Below are positions 22,259 through 34,479 of a DNA stretch of 64,000 nucleotides, one piece after another. The first letter of the stretch is position 1. Each line of letters starts with the position of its first letter. The notes below the pieces were generated by a model that did not search any database, was not told the origin of the DNA, and saw only the letters and a program-made list of their open reading frames with translations. This DNA comes from Mycteria americana (lineage: Eukaryota > Chordata > Aves > Ciconiiformes > Ciconiidae), in the NCBI RefSeq assembly GCF_035582795.1, contig NC_134366.1:137540756-137604755 (forward strand), in the 5' to 3' direction. A program made the position numbers and the translations under genes.

Positions 22259-23924
22259 CAGATATATATAGTAATATAAAGTTCCTGTATTACCAAATGT
22301 GCCATGGTTTATCAAAGAATGACACAATAAAAAGTGTATTTTCTACCAAAAGGAGTGCAAGCCTTGGATTTTGAAGCTGTACATTGGAAGTGGCTCAACT
22401 TCTTCATCCTACAAGCAACATGACCATCCTGGGCTTATTACTCTGAATGTTATAAAGACTTTTCAGTATAACGATACTGCTCAGCTCCTCAGATCAAACT
22501 CTACAGTCATTCTTGTCATTTTCTGGATGAACCTCAGCTCACCAGTCCTTGCTGGAAGTCCAAATCCTGCATCCAGCATTATTAAGCATTCATGGAGTCA
22601 AGTACCAGAGCTGTATGCCACTGCCTCACAGGGAAGCCAACTGCATGCAAATCTGTGATAACTCGCTGGGACAGCAGATCTTACAGCTGTGCTACTGTTG
22701 TATATGAATTCCTTTGTAAAGTAAAAATAAAATCTTATGTATTGCAGTAATTTGAAAAATAATGGAAAAGATAAATATTGAGGCAACATTATTACTCTAA
22801 CAGAATAAATTCTGTTGTCTGAGAAAGGAAAACCTAGCAGATATTACAATTTACACTGATTTGCATGGGTGTTACTCTTTAGTCTCCTATGGTGAAATTC
22901 CTGCTAGTGTAAGAGAGCTGCCCTTCACCGATACTTCCAGTTTACAACAGCAGCAAATTTGTGTCTCTTTTCAGTGGGAGGTACTTTGTGGAAATACCAC
23001 CAGGTATTTCTGAATTATGTGAGCAAGGAAGTGTGAGTTATGAAGGCCTATGAAAACATAACAGCTGCTAAAAAAAAGTCTCTATTGATTTGAGGGTTAG
23101 TGCTACTGAAGTGTATAAATGGAGCTAATAGCTCCTAGGAACCAGAGGTGCATGTAGTGGAATGACTTAATGGTGTTTACATGACAAATTAGTAGCAAAC
23201 TCCAGATTCAGTTCTTAGTTTACTGTTTCCTGGCCAGTGATCCATGTATCTTCATCAGTGTACTGAAACATTTTTTTTAATTGTGATTTCATATTGTTGA
23301 CAGAACGTGTTTGTGTGCTGTTTAGCTGCACAAACATTTCTGCAGTTCCTTCCAGCATTCGTGGAGCACCTGTACAGGAAACTTTCTAGATTCCAAACAA
23401 TGTCATAGTGGCTGAGTGGGAATTGTTACTGTGGAAAAAAAAATGCTACTTCCACAGGAAATTCCCAATCATCCATTCCCATGGCTGCCTTCCTTACTGC
23501 ACTTATTGCTGCACAGCCTTTATGGATGGCCATAAATGGTTGCTGTTCCAAACCTAAATTTTATTCAAATTACTGATTTTTCAGCACTCATAAATCAGTG
23601 TGCTGTCACCGGCAGGCACATTTATATCCTGCATCTAGTAAGCTTTTGTCTCAGAGCAGCATTATACTGCTGCTGACCTTTAACACTTCTGTTAGCCATA
23701 GAATGATGCTAAACTTAGCTAATAACCAAGAGGAGATTAATATTGAGAAACCACTTGGCTCTGTTTCAGGTTGCATTGCTTCTTGGCAGAACAAAAGTGT
23801 TTTAAAATCGGCATAGTCAGCAAGTCCTGCATTTCCTTCATAAGAACTTATTCAGTGATGGATGTCATACTGGGCTGAGTATAAGAACAGGATTGTAGCC
23901 AGCAGGTTGAGTGAAGTGATTCTT
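22259..23924. other. Non-coding sequence, nothing recognised
   Basis: No gene is recognised. A 95-codon frame (22371-22658) followed by an AATAAA near 22725 was considered as a retrocopy, but the translation resembles nothing known. Confidence 0.5.
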
Positions 23925-24470
23925 CCCCTGTGTCTGGCACTTCAGAGACTGCTGCTGGAGCACTATACCCAGTTTTGGGCTCCCCAGTACCAGAAAGACG
24001 TTGACATATTAGAATGAGTCCAGCAGAGAGCCAACAGGAAGCTTATAGGGCTGAACAACATGATGTATGAAGAGGGGCTGAGAGAACCAGCCAGGTTTGT
24101 TCAACCTTTAGAGGACTAGGCTAAGGGGGAACCACCTGGGTTTGTTCAACCTTTAGAAGAGCAGGCGGTGGTGGTGATGCTCTCTGTAACTCGCTAAATG
24201 GCAAGGTGTAGAGAGATGGAGCTGGAATCTTCTCAGAGGTGTACAGTAGAAGGATGAGGGGCAACAGACACAAGTTAGAACATGGAAAATGCTGACTCTA
24301 CAAGGGGGGAAAAACCCATAGGAGTGGTGAAACACTGGAGCAGGTTGCCCAGAGTGGTTGTTGAACTGCTGTATTTTGGAGATATTGAAAACTCAGCCGT
24401 GTTGTCTGCTCTAACTGTACGTGCTTTGAGCAGGATGTTTGATCTAGGAGTGCTCCAGAGATCACTTCCA
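23925..24470 (+). mobile_element. Old CR1 LINE, 3' fragment
   Basis: This is a strongly diverged + strand CR1: 'tgctggagcactatacccag', 'gggctccccagtaccagaaa' and 'gaggggctgagagaaccagc' are recognisable ORF2 C-terminal phrases, and 'ggttgcccagagtggttgtt' is near the end. A phrase of about 45 bp containing TTTGTTCAACCTTTAGA is duplicated at roughly 24095-24165. Many indels show it is older than the CR1 copies at 1685 and 21852. Confidence 0.82.
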
Positions 24471-27400
24471 CCTATATGATTTTTTGGTTATACGTTACTG
24501 TAACAGTTCTTGTACTTCCTTCCAGACCCCTGGTAGAGGGACCAGACAAAAGGGATTTTAGAGCTACAGATAAAAACACGCAGATTACAGGAATCCTGTC
24601 TGATTTACTTGGCTGATTCCAGAACAGGTTATTATCTGCTCCCATGGTGCAGGGAAAACAGACATAGCCTCAAAGTCTAGATTTACCTAGCCAGAGTATT
24701 TCTTGAACACTTGTATTATTAGTTGTACATGTGAAAAAAAGAAACTTTCTCATAGTCTCAAAGGGCTGCAATTAACTTGCCCAAAAATTGGGGACTGTTG
24801 TTATCTTAACCAGTTTCTGCCTGAAGTGCAAGGAGTGTTGCTTTGACTGTCCTTCCTCCATTATAAATAGCAATATTTGTGTGTTGGTACGTGATTTTTT
24901 AATCCCAACCTTAACACTTAACAACATAGGCCCTTTCCCTTAAAAGAAGGGTAAGAGAATAAACACGTACCAGATCCTAGCCATGTTGCTTAATGCCCGA
25001 GTGGTAGTCACTTGGATAATACCACAAAGATCAGGTAAAAACCTACACAGAAGAGGCTTCTAAAACATAAACACAATAGTCTCAGAAGTGTGTAGTCAGC
25101 GCAGAAAACTGTGGAAAAGTGGAAAAACTTATGGTCAAAAGATACTAGTTTTGTGTATCAGTGGCTTGTGAAGGAACATCAGCCAAGGAGGAAAGCTGTG
25201 GTTATTGATAGGCTGAGATCCTTCTACCCTCAATGTAACCTAAATTTGTACTGTCACATATGAACAAACTGAGGAAAAAAATCTGAAGAAACTTTGGAGT
25301 TTCGTCAGTATGACTTGACTGCAAGATCTACATGTTTATGTTAAACTCAGGTAGAAGTACACATAATACTGAATCTTTTCACTTTCTACTGTATAAAATT
25401 AGGTTTGTATTTTTAGCTTAAATCTTCATTTTTGTAAGTAAATTGTCAGTTTTTAAGGTGATATATCAAAATGGTTGTGTTATGGAAACAAAATCCTGGA
25501 AGACAGAGGAGCTGAATGAAGAAGTTTGCCTTTTTTTAAAAAAAAATGTACATCCTTGTTCAATCAGTCTTGCCTGAAAGAAATTTGTACTGGTATAGTT
25601 GACATTTTATAGCTTACTGGGGGCAAATGATGTGAATATATTGATAAAGTCATATATGTTATTATGATAGGTAGAAGTGAAAGGGAAGGTTAAAAAGAAA
25701 GTAAGTGATTCAGAGCAAATTATCATGTTTTATTTAAAGTATTCTACAAACATTTAATATTAATGTATAACCCTTTTATGGTTGAAGAACTAAGTATACT
25801 TATGAAGGAATCTGTGTGTTGTTGTTTAGTTCATAGTTTTTTTGGTAGTGATTTTCTATTTTGTTTTTGATGTTTTCTGCCCTTCTCCTACCTTCCCAGA
25901 GAAGAAAAGTATATTAGGAACATGCTGTAAAATAGCAACATTTCTGCCTCCAAATAACTGCTGCAAGTCCATGGTAAAATGTTTGTTCTTTTCACATACA
26001 CAGTTAAAATAAATGGGTGATAGTTCAAGTAGGGTTAGACTGCTAGTCCGTATTTCATTTGAGTCTTTAATGGTCAGTGAAATTAATGGAATTACGGTGA
26101 TTTATGTCAGCTGATGATCTAACCTTGTGTCATGTTGTTTCGTGGTTAAAGCACATGGCTTGGACTGCGGAGTTCAGGGCTTGTTCCCTGTTTGGACAAA
26201 TGAACAGAGAACATCAGAACATACAGTCATAGTTTGTAAAATAACTTGCTATAAAACAGTAAGTAGCCATTGTGATAAACATACCATTCAGATTTTTTAA
26301 AAATCCTACTTTTACAAAGGGAATGGTTTCAGTTCTTCATACAAAAACCTTCTACTAAATGAATACTGTAATACTCTGCTGTACTTGGTTATGCTTTCTG
26401 GGCATGTCCAGTCTTACTCTGCTTTTCTGGTAGAAAAAGATTTTTAAAAGATTCTAATTGAATCTCTAATAGAAAAAGATTTTTAAAGGATTCATTTTGG
26501 CAGAAGCTTTATCTTCTGACAGTAACAGTCCTATCTAAGGAAGAACATATTTAGATTTCTCTGTAGTAGTTATCATTTTTTCAGCTCCTTAATAAAGAAA
26601 CTGCGTCAATTATAAAAATAATCATAATGAAATTCAAATTAATTTTTCAGTTTAGTTTAAAGTTTATCTTTTCTTGATTGATAGGTCTTGCTAGAACCCC
26701 TAATTTGGAATGGTTTAAAAATCTCTCTCTCTCCACTGTTGTACTCTCTGAAGGGTTGGAAATACAAAATATCTGCTTTGGGTATCATCAACATTAAATC
26801 TCTGGAGTATAATAGCAGTTTGTTCTGTACTTTCAACTTTAACCAGTGAACTCAGTATCTCAGCTGTTTTTTATTATCTACGCAAGTTGTTGCATGGCAA
26901 AAGAAACTAGGAGAAAAAAGAAGCTTAGCTGCCACGTACCTTATAGCACATCATAACTTGAACAGTCTGTATTTAGTCTTGCTTTGGCAGAGACAAAGAG
27001 ATACAGCACAAGTATCAATTACTTAAAGCAAAGGGGAATATTGAGACCAGTCAAATGCTGTTTGTTTTGTGCTGGTATTACCAATATGACTTGTGTTCTG
27101 CTTACATGTATGTATAGCTTGCTTCTGGACATCTGCTTTATGTTACCTCTCCTTGCCTGCTCCCCACCCTCTCTCTCAAACACACATTTGCGAGCATAAA
27201 AAATAATTTCTGACAAAGTAGGAATTGAGTTTTGTTTTGGTTTGGTTTTTTGTCTTGGGCTTTCAATTGATTGATATTTGAGGCTCCTGTATCACTTCAT
27301 CCAGCAATTAAAGCAAGATAGAAAAGCTTTTAACCTAATTAGCAGCCTTGCTTAATTTAAGATATTTAAGATTTTCAGCAAATATTGACAGTACCTTACA

Positions 27401-30316
27401 CTGCACATGCAATGACTAGAGAGATTACTGATCAATTTTTTTCAGTTCATCACTGAAAAAAGATGAAAAAACCTCTTCTAAGTCATTGTACAAGAGTAAG
27501 GATATTAAAATACTTCAGAAAAAAAATCAGATTTTTGAACAGCAAAACAAAGATTTTGTTAAATAAAATATTTAATGTATTGTTAGCCTCTGAATAACAG
27601 TAGTGAGTCTTTGCATTTTAAGGGACAAAAGTTCCTTACTTAGGTGTGATAAAATTACCCCTTGTATCAAAGGTATTTCAAGCTGAGTGAAAGAGTGCCT
27701 TCAAGTGGGTCTACACGTCACATACTCGCCAAGGTATAAAGGATGCCTGTGACAGTCAGATACAGATGTGTCTGTTATAGCTTGTACCAGCTGAAGAATC
27801 TAATGCTCTTTCCACCTGCTAAATACTATGGAATAGTTGGGCATGTGTATATAATAGTTCAACCATAATTGCTGGAAACTTATTGATTAGTTACTGTCCT
27901 ATGGTTAACTATAAACAAACAAACGTGCTATTGTCTTTGGAGAACTCACTGTACATCAGCTAACATTTCTCCTGAAAGCTCATAATTAGCTTATTATTAT
28001 TAGAAGATTGTTTTTCTTTTTACCCTAAAGTAAACCAACTGGAAATTCATTACGCTTTCCTTCATATCAAGTTTTGTTTTACTGTCCATTATCCAAAAGT
28101 CAAAGGAGGGGTTGAGTTATTTTTCTGTCACTGTTTCCACATAAAGCCCTGTTCCTCAATCTCTGTTTGGTTGTTCTGCAGAGCTCCCATGACACAGAGC
28201 AGATCAAAAAAGGTGCTTTAATCAATCAGTTATGGTTTCTTTCCCACAGAGAATGCAGAGTGATATAAATCTGGCTAGCAACATGAAAGACCTTGTATAC
28301 TCTGATGTTAATTTGTTTTATTTCTCACTAAGATGTGGGAGTTTTTTTGAGATTACTTGGGCAAATTGTATTCAGTTTATTTCAGCCTGCATGGTTTGTA
28401 ATTAATTTTTTTTCAGTTTCCTATCAGCTTTAAAAAAGGTTGTTAAATGTCTAGTGTGAAGAAGCTGTAATCAGATGTCCTCTTGAAATTGAGGTGGAGT
28501 AATTGTCTGCAGCTGTCCATTCTGTCCTTCTGCTTAGATACTACATAAGGTGAGGTTTTAGTTTAAATAGCTTTTATCAAGGTACACTAAACTGGTGTTG
28601 AACCTAGTGGAGACCATTTTTATTTTATCATGCTGGCTCCATGTAAAGTCAGTGTCTTCCTGAACTAATTAGAGTTTCCTGAAGAGGTCTTGCCATGCAT
28701 TTGTGTCAGTTCATGTTCTTTTAATACCAATTTAAATTCAAAAGGTATGTGAACTAACCGCTATCCTGTCGTGAGGTTCTGGAGGTGTGCTGGCTCATGC
28801 TAGATACCCTTCTGAAGAAAAAACATCTGTAGTAATCACTTGCCATTATAAGACTTATGTCACTTCTTGCTGCAGGATTTCTTAAAAGTACAATTGATTC
28901 TTATAGGGAAAGTCAAAATACACTCCTTCAGGTGAATTGCTAATCACCCCTTTTCTTAAGAGTTATAATCTAAATATATCCTTTTTGGTTTATTTTTTGA
29001 TAAATCAGATTTGAATTACACAGTAGTTCTTTTACATGCTAAGGAAAGCTGAATGTTAAGTTTGTGTTTGCTACAGATGTTTGCTGTGTCCCTTTGGCTG
29101 GTGGGAATAAAATGGTTGAAAGCCTTGCAGATAGACATACACCATTATTAGAAGCTTGTGGAAAAACTATACGGTGAAGTCCAGTGTATTAAGACTTGGA
29201 AAGTAATATTGTAGCAGTTTGGGGTAAAAAAAAGTCTCTTTTTTAGGGGGAACCAGCTAGTATTCAGAATACTTGAAGAAATCTGATTATATGAGCTCAC
29301 TCTAAGCAGTATGTTGATGATGATATTACATTGCCTCCACAAACACACAGTGCTTGGGGTCATTTAAATGTCTTTGTGGTTAAAGTATCTCTATCTTCCT
29401 TCAAAAATACCATAAAGGAAGATTACAAACCCGATTATTTTAGTCCATTCTGTACGAATAATGACTTCTCTTTAAAACCTGTGGCTGAAAAGATGGTTTC
29501 GTGTAAACTCTGTGGTGAATGAAAAGACAGCAGTGTGTCAAAAGTGTGTCAGCAGTGTGTCAAAAGTTGCATTCCTCCATTTACTCACCCCCCAACAATT
29601 CATAACAGTTTACAGCTAGTGCCTTAGATATTAACCTTTTTAATGCTCAGTACAGAGCCACCTCTAAACAAACTGGTTTTATTCAGGTGAACTTTTTTTT
29701 AAGTGTTGCTTGTTAATCACTTTTCTTGGATGGGTCTCTTAAGAATTCTTGTGGGGTTTTTTAATTCTGCTAGTGAAGATTGTTAGGGGGAAATGGCTAG
29801 TTTCAGCTTTGATAGCAATTTCTGCATTGCATGGACTGTTTGGGCAGGTTAGAGTGGGAGAAATTGCTGCATTATCAAGATTACCTGGAGAAAGGGGACC
29901 CCTAATAATGTTTTCTACAAGGGGAATAAAAATAGCTGGCTTGTCTCTCTTGGAGAGAGAAAAGTCTTCAGTGTTGGTGAGCAGCCTGCAAAGTAAACTA
30001 TCCCATCTATTGATATAGCTTCAGAAACTTATTTCAGCATTCTCTGAAAAGAAGACAATTTGAAATTCCCTTCTGGACCGAAGAGTCCTTTACAGTGCTG
30101 TGATACAAGGCAATAAGCCCTGCAGAATGTTTGATTTCATTCACATGTGATACTGGAACTGTCCTGCACTGATAGCCACTGTTCAGTAGCAATACAGAAA
30201 CAAATCCATGTGGTTTTCCCACAGAGGACACAAGTGTCATGGCAGATCATTGAAGTTCAATTACTACTATCTGTCATGCATAAGGGTTTTAATATCTGGA
30301 AACTTGTTCCAGGTCA
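24471..30316. other. Long AT-rich non-coding stretch
   Basis: This is nearly 6 kb without a recognised repeat or gene, unusual in this repeat-rich window. Only short frames occur (longest 89 codons, 29749-30018). Small direct repeats are present at 26432-26492 (unit containing TAGAAAAAGATTTTTAAA) and 29528-29571 (unit about 22 bp containing CAGCAGTGTGTCAAAAG). It could include conserved non-coding elements, but this cannot be judged without alignment. Confidence 0.5.
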
Positions 30317-30785
30317 TCAGATAGGACCATGAAGACGATTAAGGGAATGGAGGATCTTACATATGAGGAGAAGCTGAGAGAGCTGGGACTGTTCAGCCTG
30401 CCCTCTCCAGAGGTTCCAAACCAGATGGTTCATGGGCAATCTTATCCATGTTTCTAAATGCTTGATGAAAGGGACTGAAGAAGAGGGAGCCAGACTCTTC
30501 TCAGGAAGAGAAGACAGGACAAGAGGCAATGGGCACACATTAAAAAACATGAAATTCTGTTTGAACACAGGAGAAGACTTTTTTTAATTGTAGAACACTG
30601 GTTGAACACTTGCACAAGTTTCCCACAGACGCTGTGGACTCTCCATCTGTGGAGATAACTCAAAACTTGCTAGACCTGTTGTCCTGTTGTCCTGGGCAGC
30701 CTGCTGTAGGTGACTGTGCTCAAGCAGGGGGTTGGACTAGATGATCTTGAGAGGTCCCGTCCATCCTCAATGATTATGTGGTTTT
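30317..30785 (+). mobile_element. CR1 LINE, 3' fragment
   Basis: This is a diverged + strand CR1 3' end. ORF2 C-terminal phrases (GAGAAGCTGAGAGAGCTGGG, then GAGGCAATGGGCACACATTA) are followed by a 3' UTR with GGTTGGACTAGATGATCTTG and a decayed tail near 30780. Small deletions and a short TGTCCTGTTG duplication are present. Confidence 0.9.
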
Positions 30786-33654
30786 CTGAATAGGCCAAAA
30801 GTTGTGCAGTGCCATATTTTTTCAACAGGAATCTTTAAATAGAATTCAAACTTGGGCCTTAAGTACCCTTGGACCGAAACAGTTCTTGTTGCATTCCAAA
30901 AGTGTAGCATTATCCTGTGGGAACAATCTGATTTTTGCAGTTCCTCCAAACCTACGGCTTTCCCCACAGAGAGCAAGAATTGCTGTCTCTCACATGCTAG
31001 CATAATCAATATACTGTTTTATGTAACTTGTTTCTGTATTTAAGACAGGTAGTGCTATCTATTAGTCAGGTTCCCTGATACATCCTAAATCTGTTCTTTA
31101 GTGGCTTACAACGTTTTGTTTGGGCTAAATTTTTTCATCTTGTGTGTATGCTCTACCTTTCTTTCATTTTATTATTTTTTCCAATTTTGGTGTAGTGAAA
31201 ACTACAATTGGAGCAATTCAGCTTTTCCCTGAAACTAGGGGGAAAAGAGTAATTTGCCCTTGTCTTTAGTACTTCAAGCAGGTTGTCAGGAAAATTGGCT
31301 AAGCTTGTATGCACGTATGTTTTCCATTGATTGTGTCTGGTACTTGGAACTACTTTCCCTATCACTGCACATCTGCTGTGGGCTTTGCTGGGTTCAGTGG
31401 CCTTAAGTGAGTCATAAAAATCTCTTCAGTGCTGTCAGTTATGCTTTTGCTAGCCCAAATAGCTGGAGCCCAAATAGCTTCATTTGCCTGAATGAAGAAG
31501 CAAGAATCAGTTATGTGAGGACAGCAGGAGTGTAAACTGGGACAAGGATCACTTAGGCTTTAAGGTCTCCTGGCAATGAGATGACAAACCTTTGAAGGGA
31601 AGGGATTCTTACTGCTGTAGATGATGGGGAAGAAAAAGACAGTAAGGTGCTGCTCCTGCCTCTTTTAGCCTTCAGCTTGGTCTGTGAGCATGCATGTGGG
31701 TTGTAAAAACTAATGGCACATGTCTGAAGGGGAATGTCCGAAGTCAGAAACTGTAGCTGTCCCTTATTTCTGTTCTCCTAAAAGAAAGAGAGGGTACTTG
31801 CTGACAGAAAATCTAACTAGTTTGAGGCATCTGGCTATGGCTGCCCAAGAAAAGGCACCCACATGCATTTAGGAGTGGGAAACAGTAGCTTGGTGAAAGC
31901 AGTAGCTTGGTGTTCTACTTCAGTGGTTTCGGATCCATTTGCTGATTATCACTTGGGATAACTTGTACTATCATGGGGTTCAGTGGATCACTTTATTTTT
32001 GTGCCTTTCCACCGTAGCATCAGCTTTCTCGGTGCTAGCAGAAGCAAGTGTGAAGCACTTCATCTCCTCCATGGGATCAGGGCAGATGCCACAGAGCTTT
32101 GGGACTTCGGTTCTGTGCCTCACTGGTGAAGCCCACCCGAGAGGGTGACAAAGTTTCTAGCTGATCATCAGACACGTTGTCTATTTTAGATAGGTTTCCT
32201 AAGGAAACAAGCTTCAATGATTGAACTGCGTTGGCTTTTCTGCCCCAGTCTGTTTTCAACCCATCAGTCCATTTGAACCAGATTTGGCAGGGAAGTGAGG
32301 TCCTTGAAAACATGAAGTTCTGATTTTCATGAAAATCAGTGTCTGTTTTTGGAATGAACTAGTGTCCCATAGAGCACTAGCATCCCTCTGAGGAAAGAGC
32401 TACACTGAGGTCAGTAGGCAAGTTCGCAGACCAGTCTGTACAGGCATAAATGGCCGAGCAGGGTACATGTAGCAGAGCCAGTCCCAGCAACTGCTGCTTC
32501 TTGCCTAGGTTTTATGGGAGGGAGCTGTACGTGTTTGGGAAGGGGGGATGCAGGGAAGTAGGATACATTCAAAGAAACGGGCTTTTTTATTTCTGCTCTT
32601 TGAGAAACATCTTGTGGGAACTGTATTCTCTATTTCCCAGTAGATGTGTGAGGCAGACAGCTAGATGATGTCTAGTTCTCAGAACACGAATGTCTTTGCT
32701 TATTCTCTCCTAGTAAGGACTGTTCTTGCTGCCTCGGCTCGTACTGTGGCTGTATAAGAGTTTTACACCCTGGTTTCCATTTTATTCTTTCCTTTTAGGA
32801 TGTTGCAGGTTGAGAAAGATAGTTTGATATGGAATCTCAAAATTGAATACCTGGATTTTCTTTCCAGTCACAGATCTAAGAGCTAGTCAGAGAAACCTTC
32901 AGCTTTCAACAGAGGTCTCAAAATTCACATTGGTAGTGTCCTGACATACTTCACTTTTCAAGAAATCCATTCCTCTCGTAGAAAGTAGCGATATACTTTT
33001 TGCTAACTGTTTGAAAATGTTGCTGAATTCTTTTTTACTTTCAATGTATCATGCAAATCTGAACTTCCAATGCAGACAGGAAAACTGTATAACCCGGGGA
33101 TTTTATAGCACCTTGTTTCATTAAATAAAAACTCCTAAAAACCCCCTATCTTGGAGGAACTTTTCCGTACCTATAGTAGAATATACTGTTTGTACCCGCT
33201 TAGCACATCCCCATGCTTAGCTGTGTGTGTTTGTTCAGAAGACTATCAAAGCACGTATTTGTAATACACATCAGTTGCGATATACATCGTAATATATGCC
33301 TCGTGGGAAGGTGTGGAAGGGGAAGTTGAAACGGTTCTTTTGCTGCTGATTAAACCAAAACAAAAACAACTGCTGATTCCCCGGCCAGCCAGCTCGCTGG
33401 GACATTTTTATAATTCTTGTGCTCTGTTGTTGGAGATCTCCAATTAGCCTCAAACTGGAGCTCGCAGCTTGTGTGTGAAACAGGCAGCTGCTGGCACGCA
33501 ATCTTCCCTGAAGTTGTTTCCTTTCCTTTTTCCTGAGAAAGGGGGGAAGGGGTTGGAGTCACATGGATACAAAGCTTTTGATTAATGTCCAAGTCTGTGC
33601 TGCTGCGGAGGCTTTCCAACCTCTCAGCTAACAGGGCGAGCTGGGAACCAGTGA
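30786..33654. other. PREX2 upstream flank, non-coding
   Basis: No gene or named repeat is seen in the 2.9 kb before the PREX2 CpG island. It holds a 20-bp perfect palindrome at 32320-32339 (see findings). Sequence within a few hundred bases of the island may be part of the promoter, but I see no specific sites I can defend. Confidence 0.5.
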
Positions 33655-34470
33655 CCGCTCGTTTCCTCCAGGCTGTGTCCCCTTCCTGACGGGAAAGGAG
33701 CGCGCACTGGGGTGGCTCCTCGCCTCCGGACCTCGGGCCGCTGCGGGAGCTGGGTGAGAAGGGGCTGAGGCTGCTGCGCGGCTGGGGACCGGCCGGAGCC
33801 CGGCCCCGCTATGTAACTTCGCGGGGTCTTTTGTTGTCCTTGTCCGCAGCGCAGTGCCGGGGCGCTCGGGCAGCGCTGCCTGCAGCCGGGAAAGGCGCCG
33901 GGCTGGGAGCGCCGCTCCTCCTCGCTGCACCATGACAGAGGAAAGCAAAGGGGAAGGCAAGGGGGAAAGCGGGAAGGACTTGGAGAAGCAGCTTCGCCTG
34001 CGCGTCTGCGTCCTCAACGAGCTGCTCAAGACCGAGCGGGACTACGTGGGCACGCTGGAGTTCCTGGTGTCGGTGAGCGGAGGGGCGCGGAGCGAAGCGG
34101 GGGGGCCTCGCCTCACCTCGCCTCGCCCGCCGGCCCCGCGCTCGCCCCGCTCCCGCTCCGCGAAGGCGGTGCCCGGCGCGGGGAGCGGGGCGGGCTGCTG
34201 CCGGCCGCGGGACGGGGGCATTCGCAGCCGGGAGAGGGTTTTCCGGCCCGGGCTCTGCGGGGCGGCCGCTTTTGCGTAAAAGGGAGGGAGAGTAACAGGT
34301 TTTGAAATGGCTGGGGAGGGGTCGTGTGTTCCCGCCCCAGCCGCCCTCCTGGGAGAGCCTGCACGGAGGCTAAGGGGGTTCAGGTCTGCCTGGGGTGCGG
34401 GGGCTTGTGTTCGTTACAGGGCGCCGCGGTTCCGTCGCTTGCGATAGCCCGTGGAGCGCAGCGGGGAAGG
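33655..34470 (+). promoter_or_regulatory. PREX2: CpG island with PREX2 promoter, 5' leader and exon 1
   Basis: GC content and CpG density rise sharply here compared with the AT-rich flanks on both sides, and the island surrounds the PREX2 start codon. This is the usual architecture of a vertebrate CpG-island promoter. I see no clear TATA box just upstream, which suits dispersed initiation. The transcription start cannot be placed from sequence alone; it probably lies between about 33650 and 33900. The island continues some 400 bp into intron 1. The long minus-strand open frame across it is a by-product of high GC content. Confidence 0.8.
33932..34072 (+). CDS. PREX2: PREX2 first coding exon (residues 1-47, start of DH domain)
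   Basis: This exon encodes the N-terminus of P-Rex2, a cytosolic and membrane-recruited exchange factor that loads GTP onto Rac and, as known for the family, responds to PIP3 and G-beta-gamma and binds PTEN. The 47 codons run from an ATG in a good Kozak context (CACCATGA) to a GTGAGC splice donor at 34073, leaving a phase-0 junction after ...EFLVS. Residues 18-47 ([20 protein letters not shown] onward) match the first helix of the DH domain. Glu30 is the conserved catalytic glutamate position of this family. The short acidic/lysine-rich start ([10 protein letters not shown]) fits PREX2; PREX1 has a longer Gly/Pro/Ala-rich extension. The reading frame stays open upstream of the ATG, but I chose the ATG from homology and length. 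The remaining exons (rest of DH, then PH, DEP, PDZ and the IP4P-like region) lie beyond the window. Confidence 0.93.
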
Positions 34471-34479
34471 AGGGGGACA

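Noticed and set aside
33628..34029. 133-codon minus-strand frame across the PREX2 CpG island
   Set aside because: It is antisense to the certain PREX2 exon, arginine/serine/proline/alanine-rich as GC-rich shadows are, and has no family resemblance.
34113..34364. GC-rich frames just inside intron 1 (both strands)
   Set aside because: They follow from island composition. The + strand frame is simply read-through of exon 1 past its splice donor.
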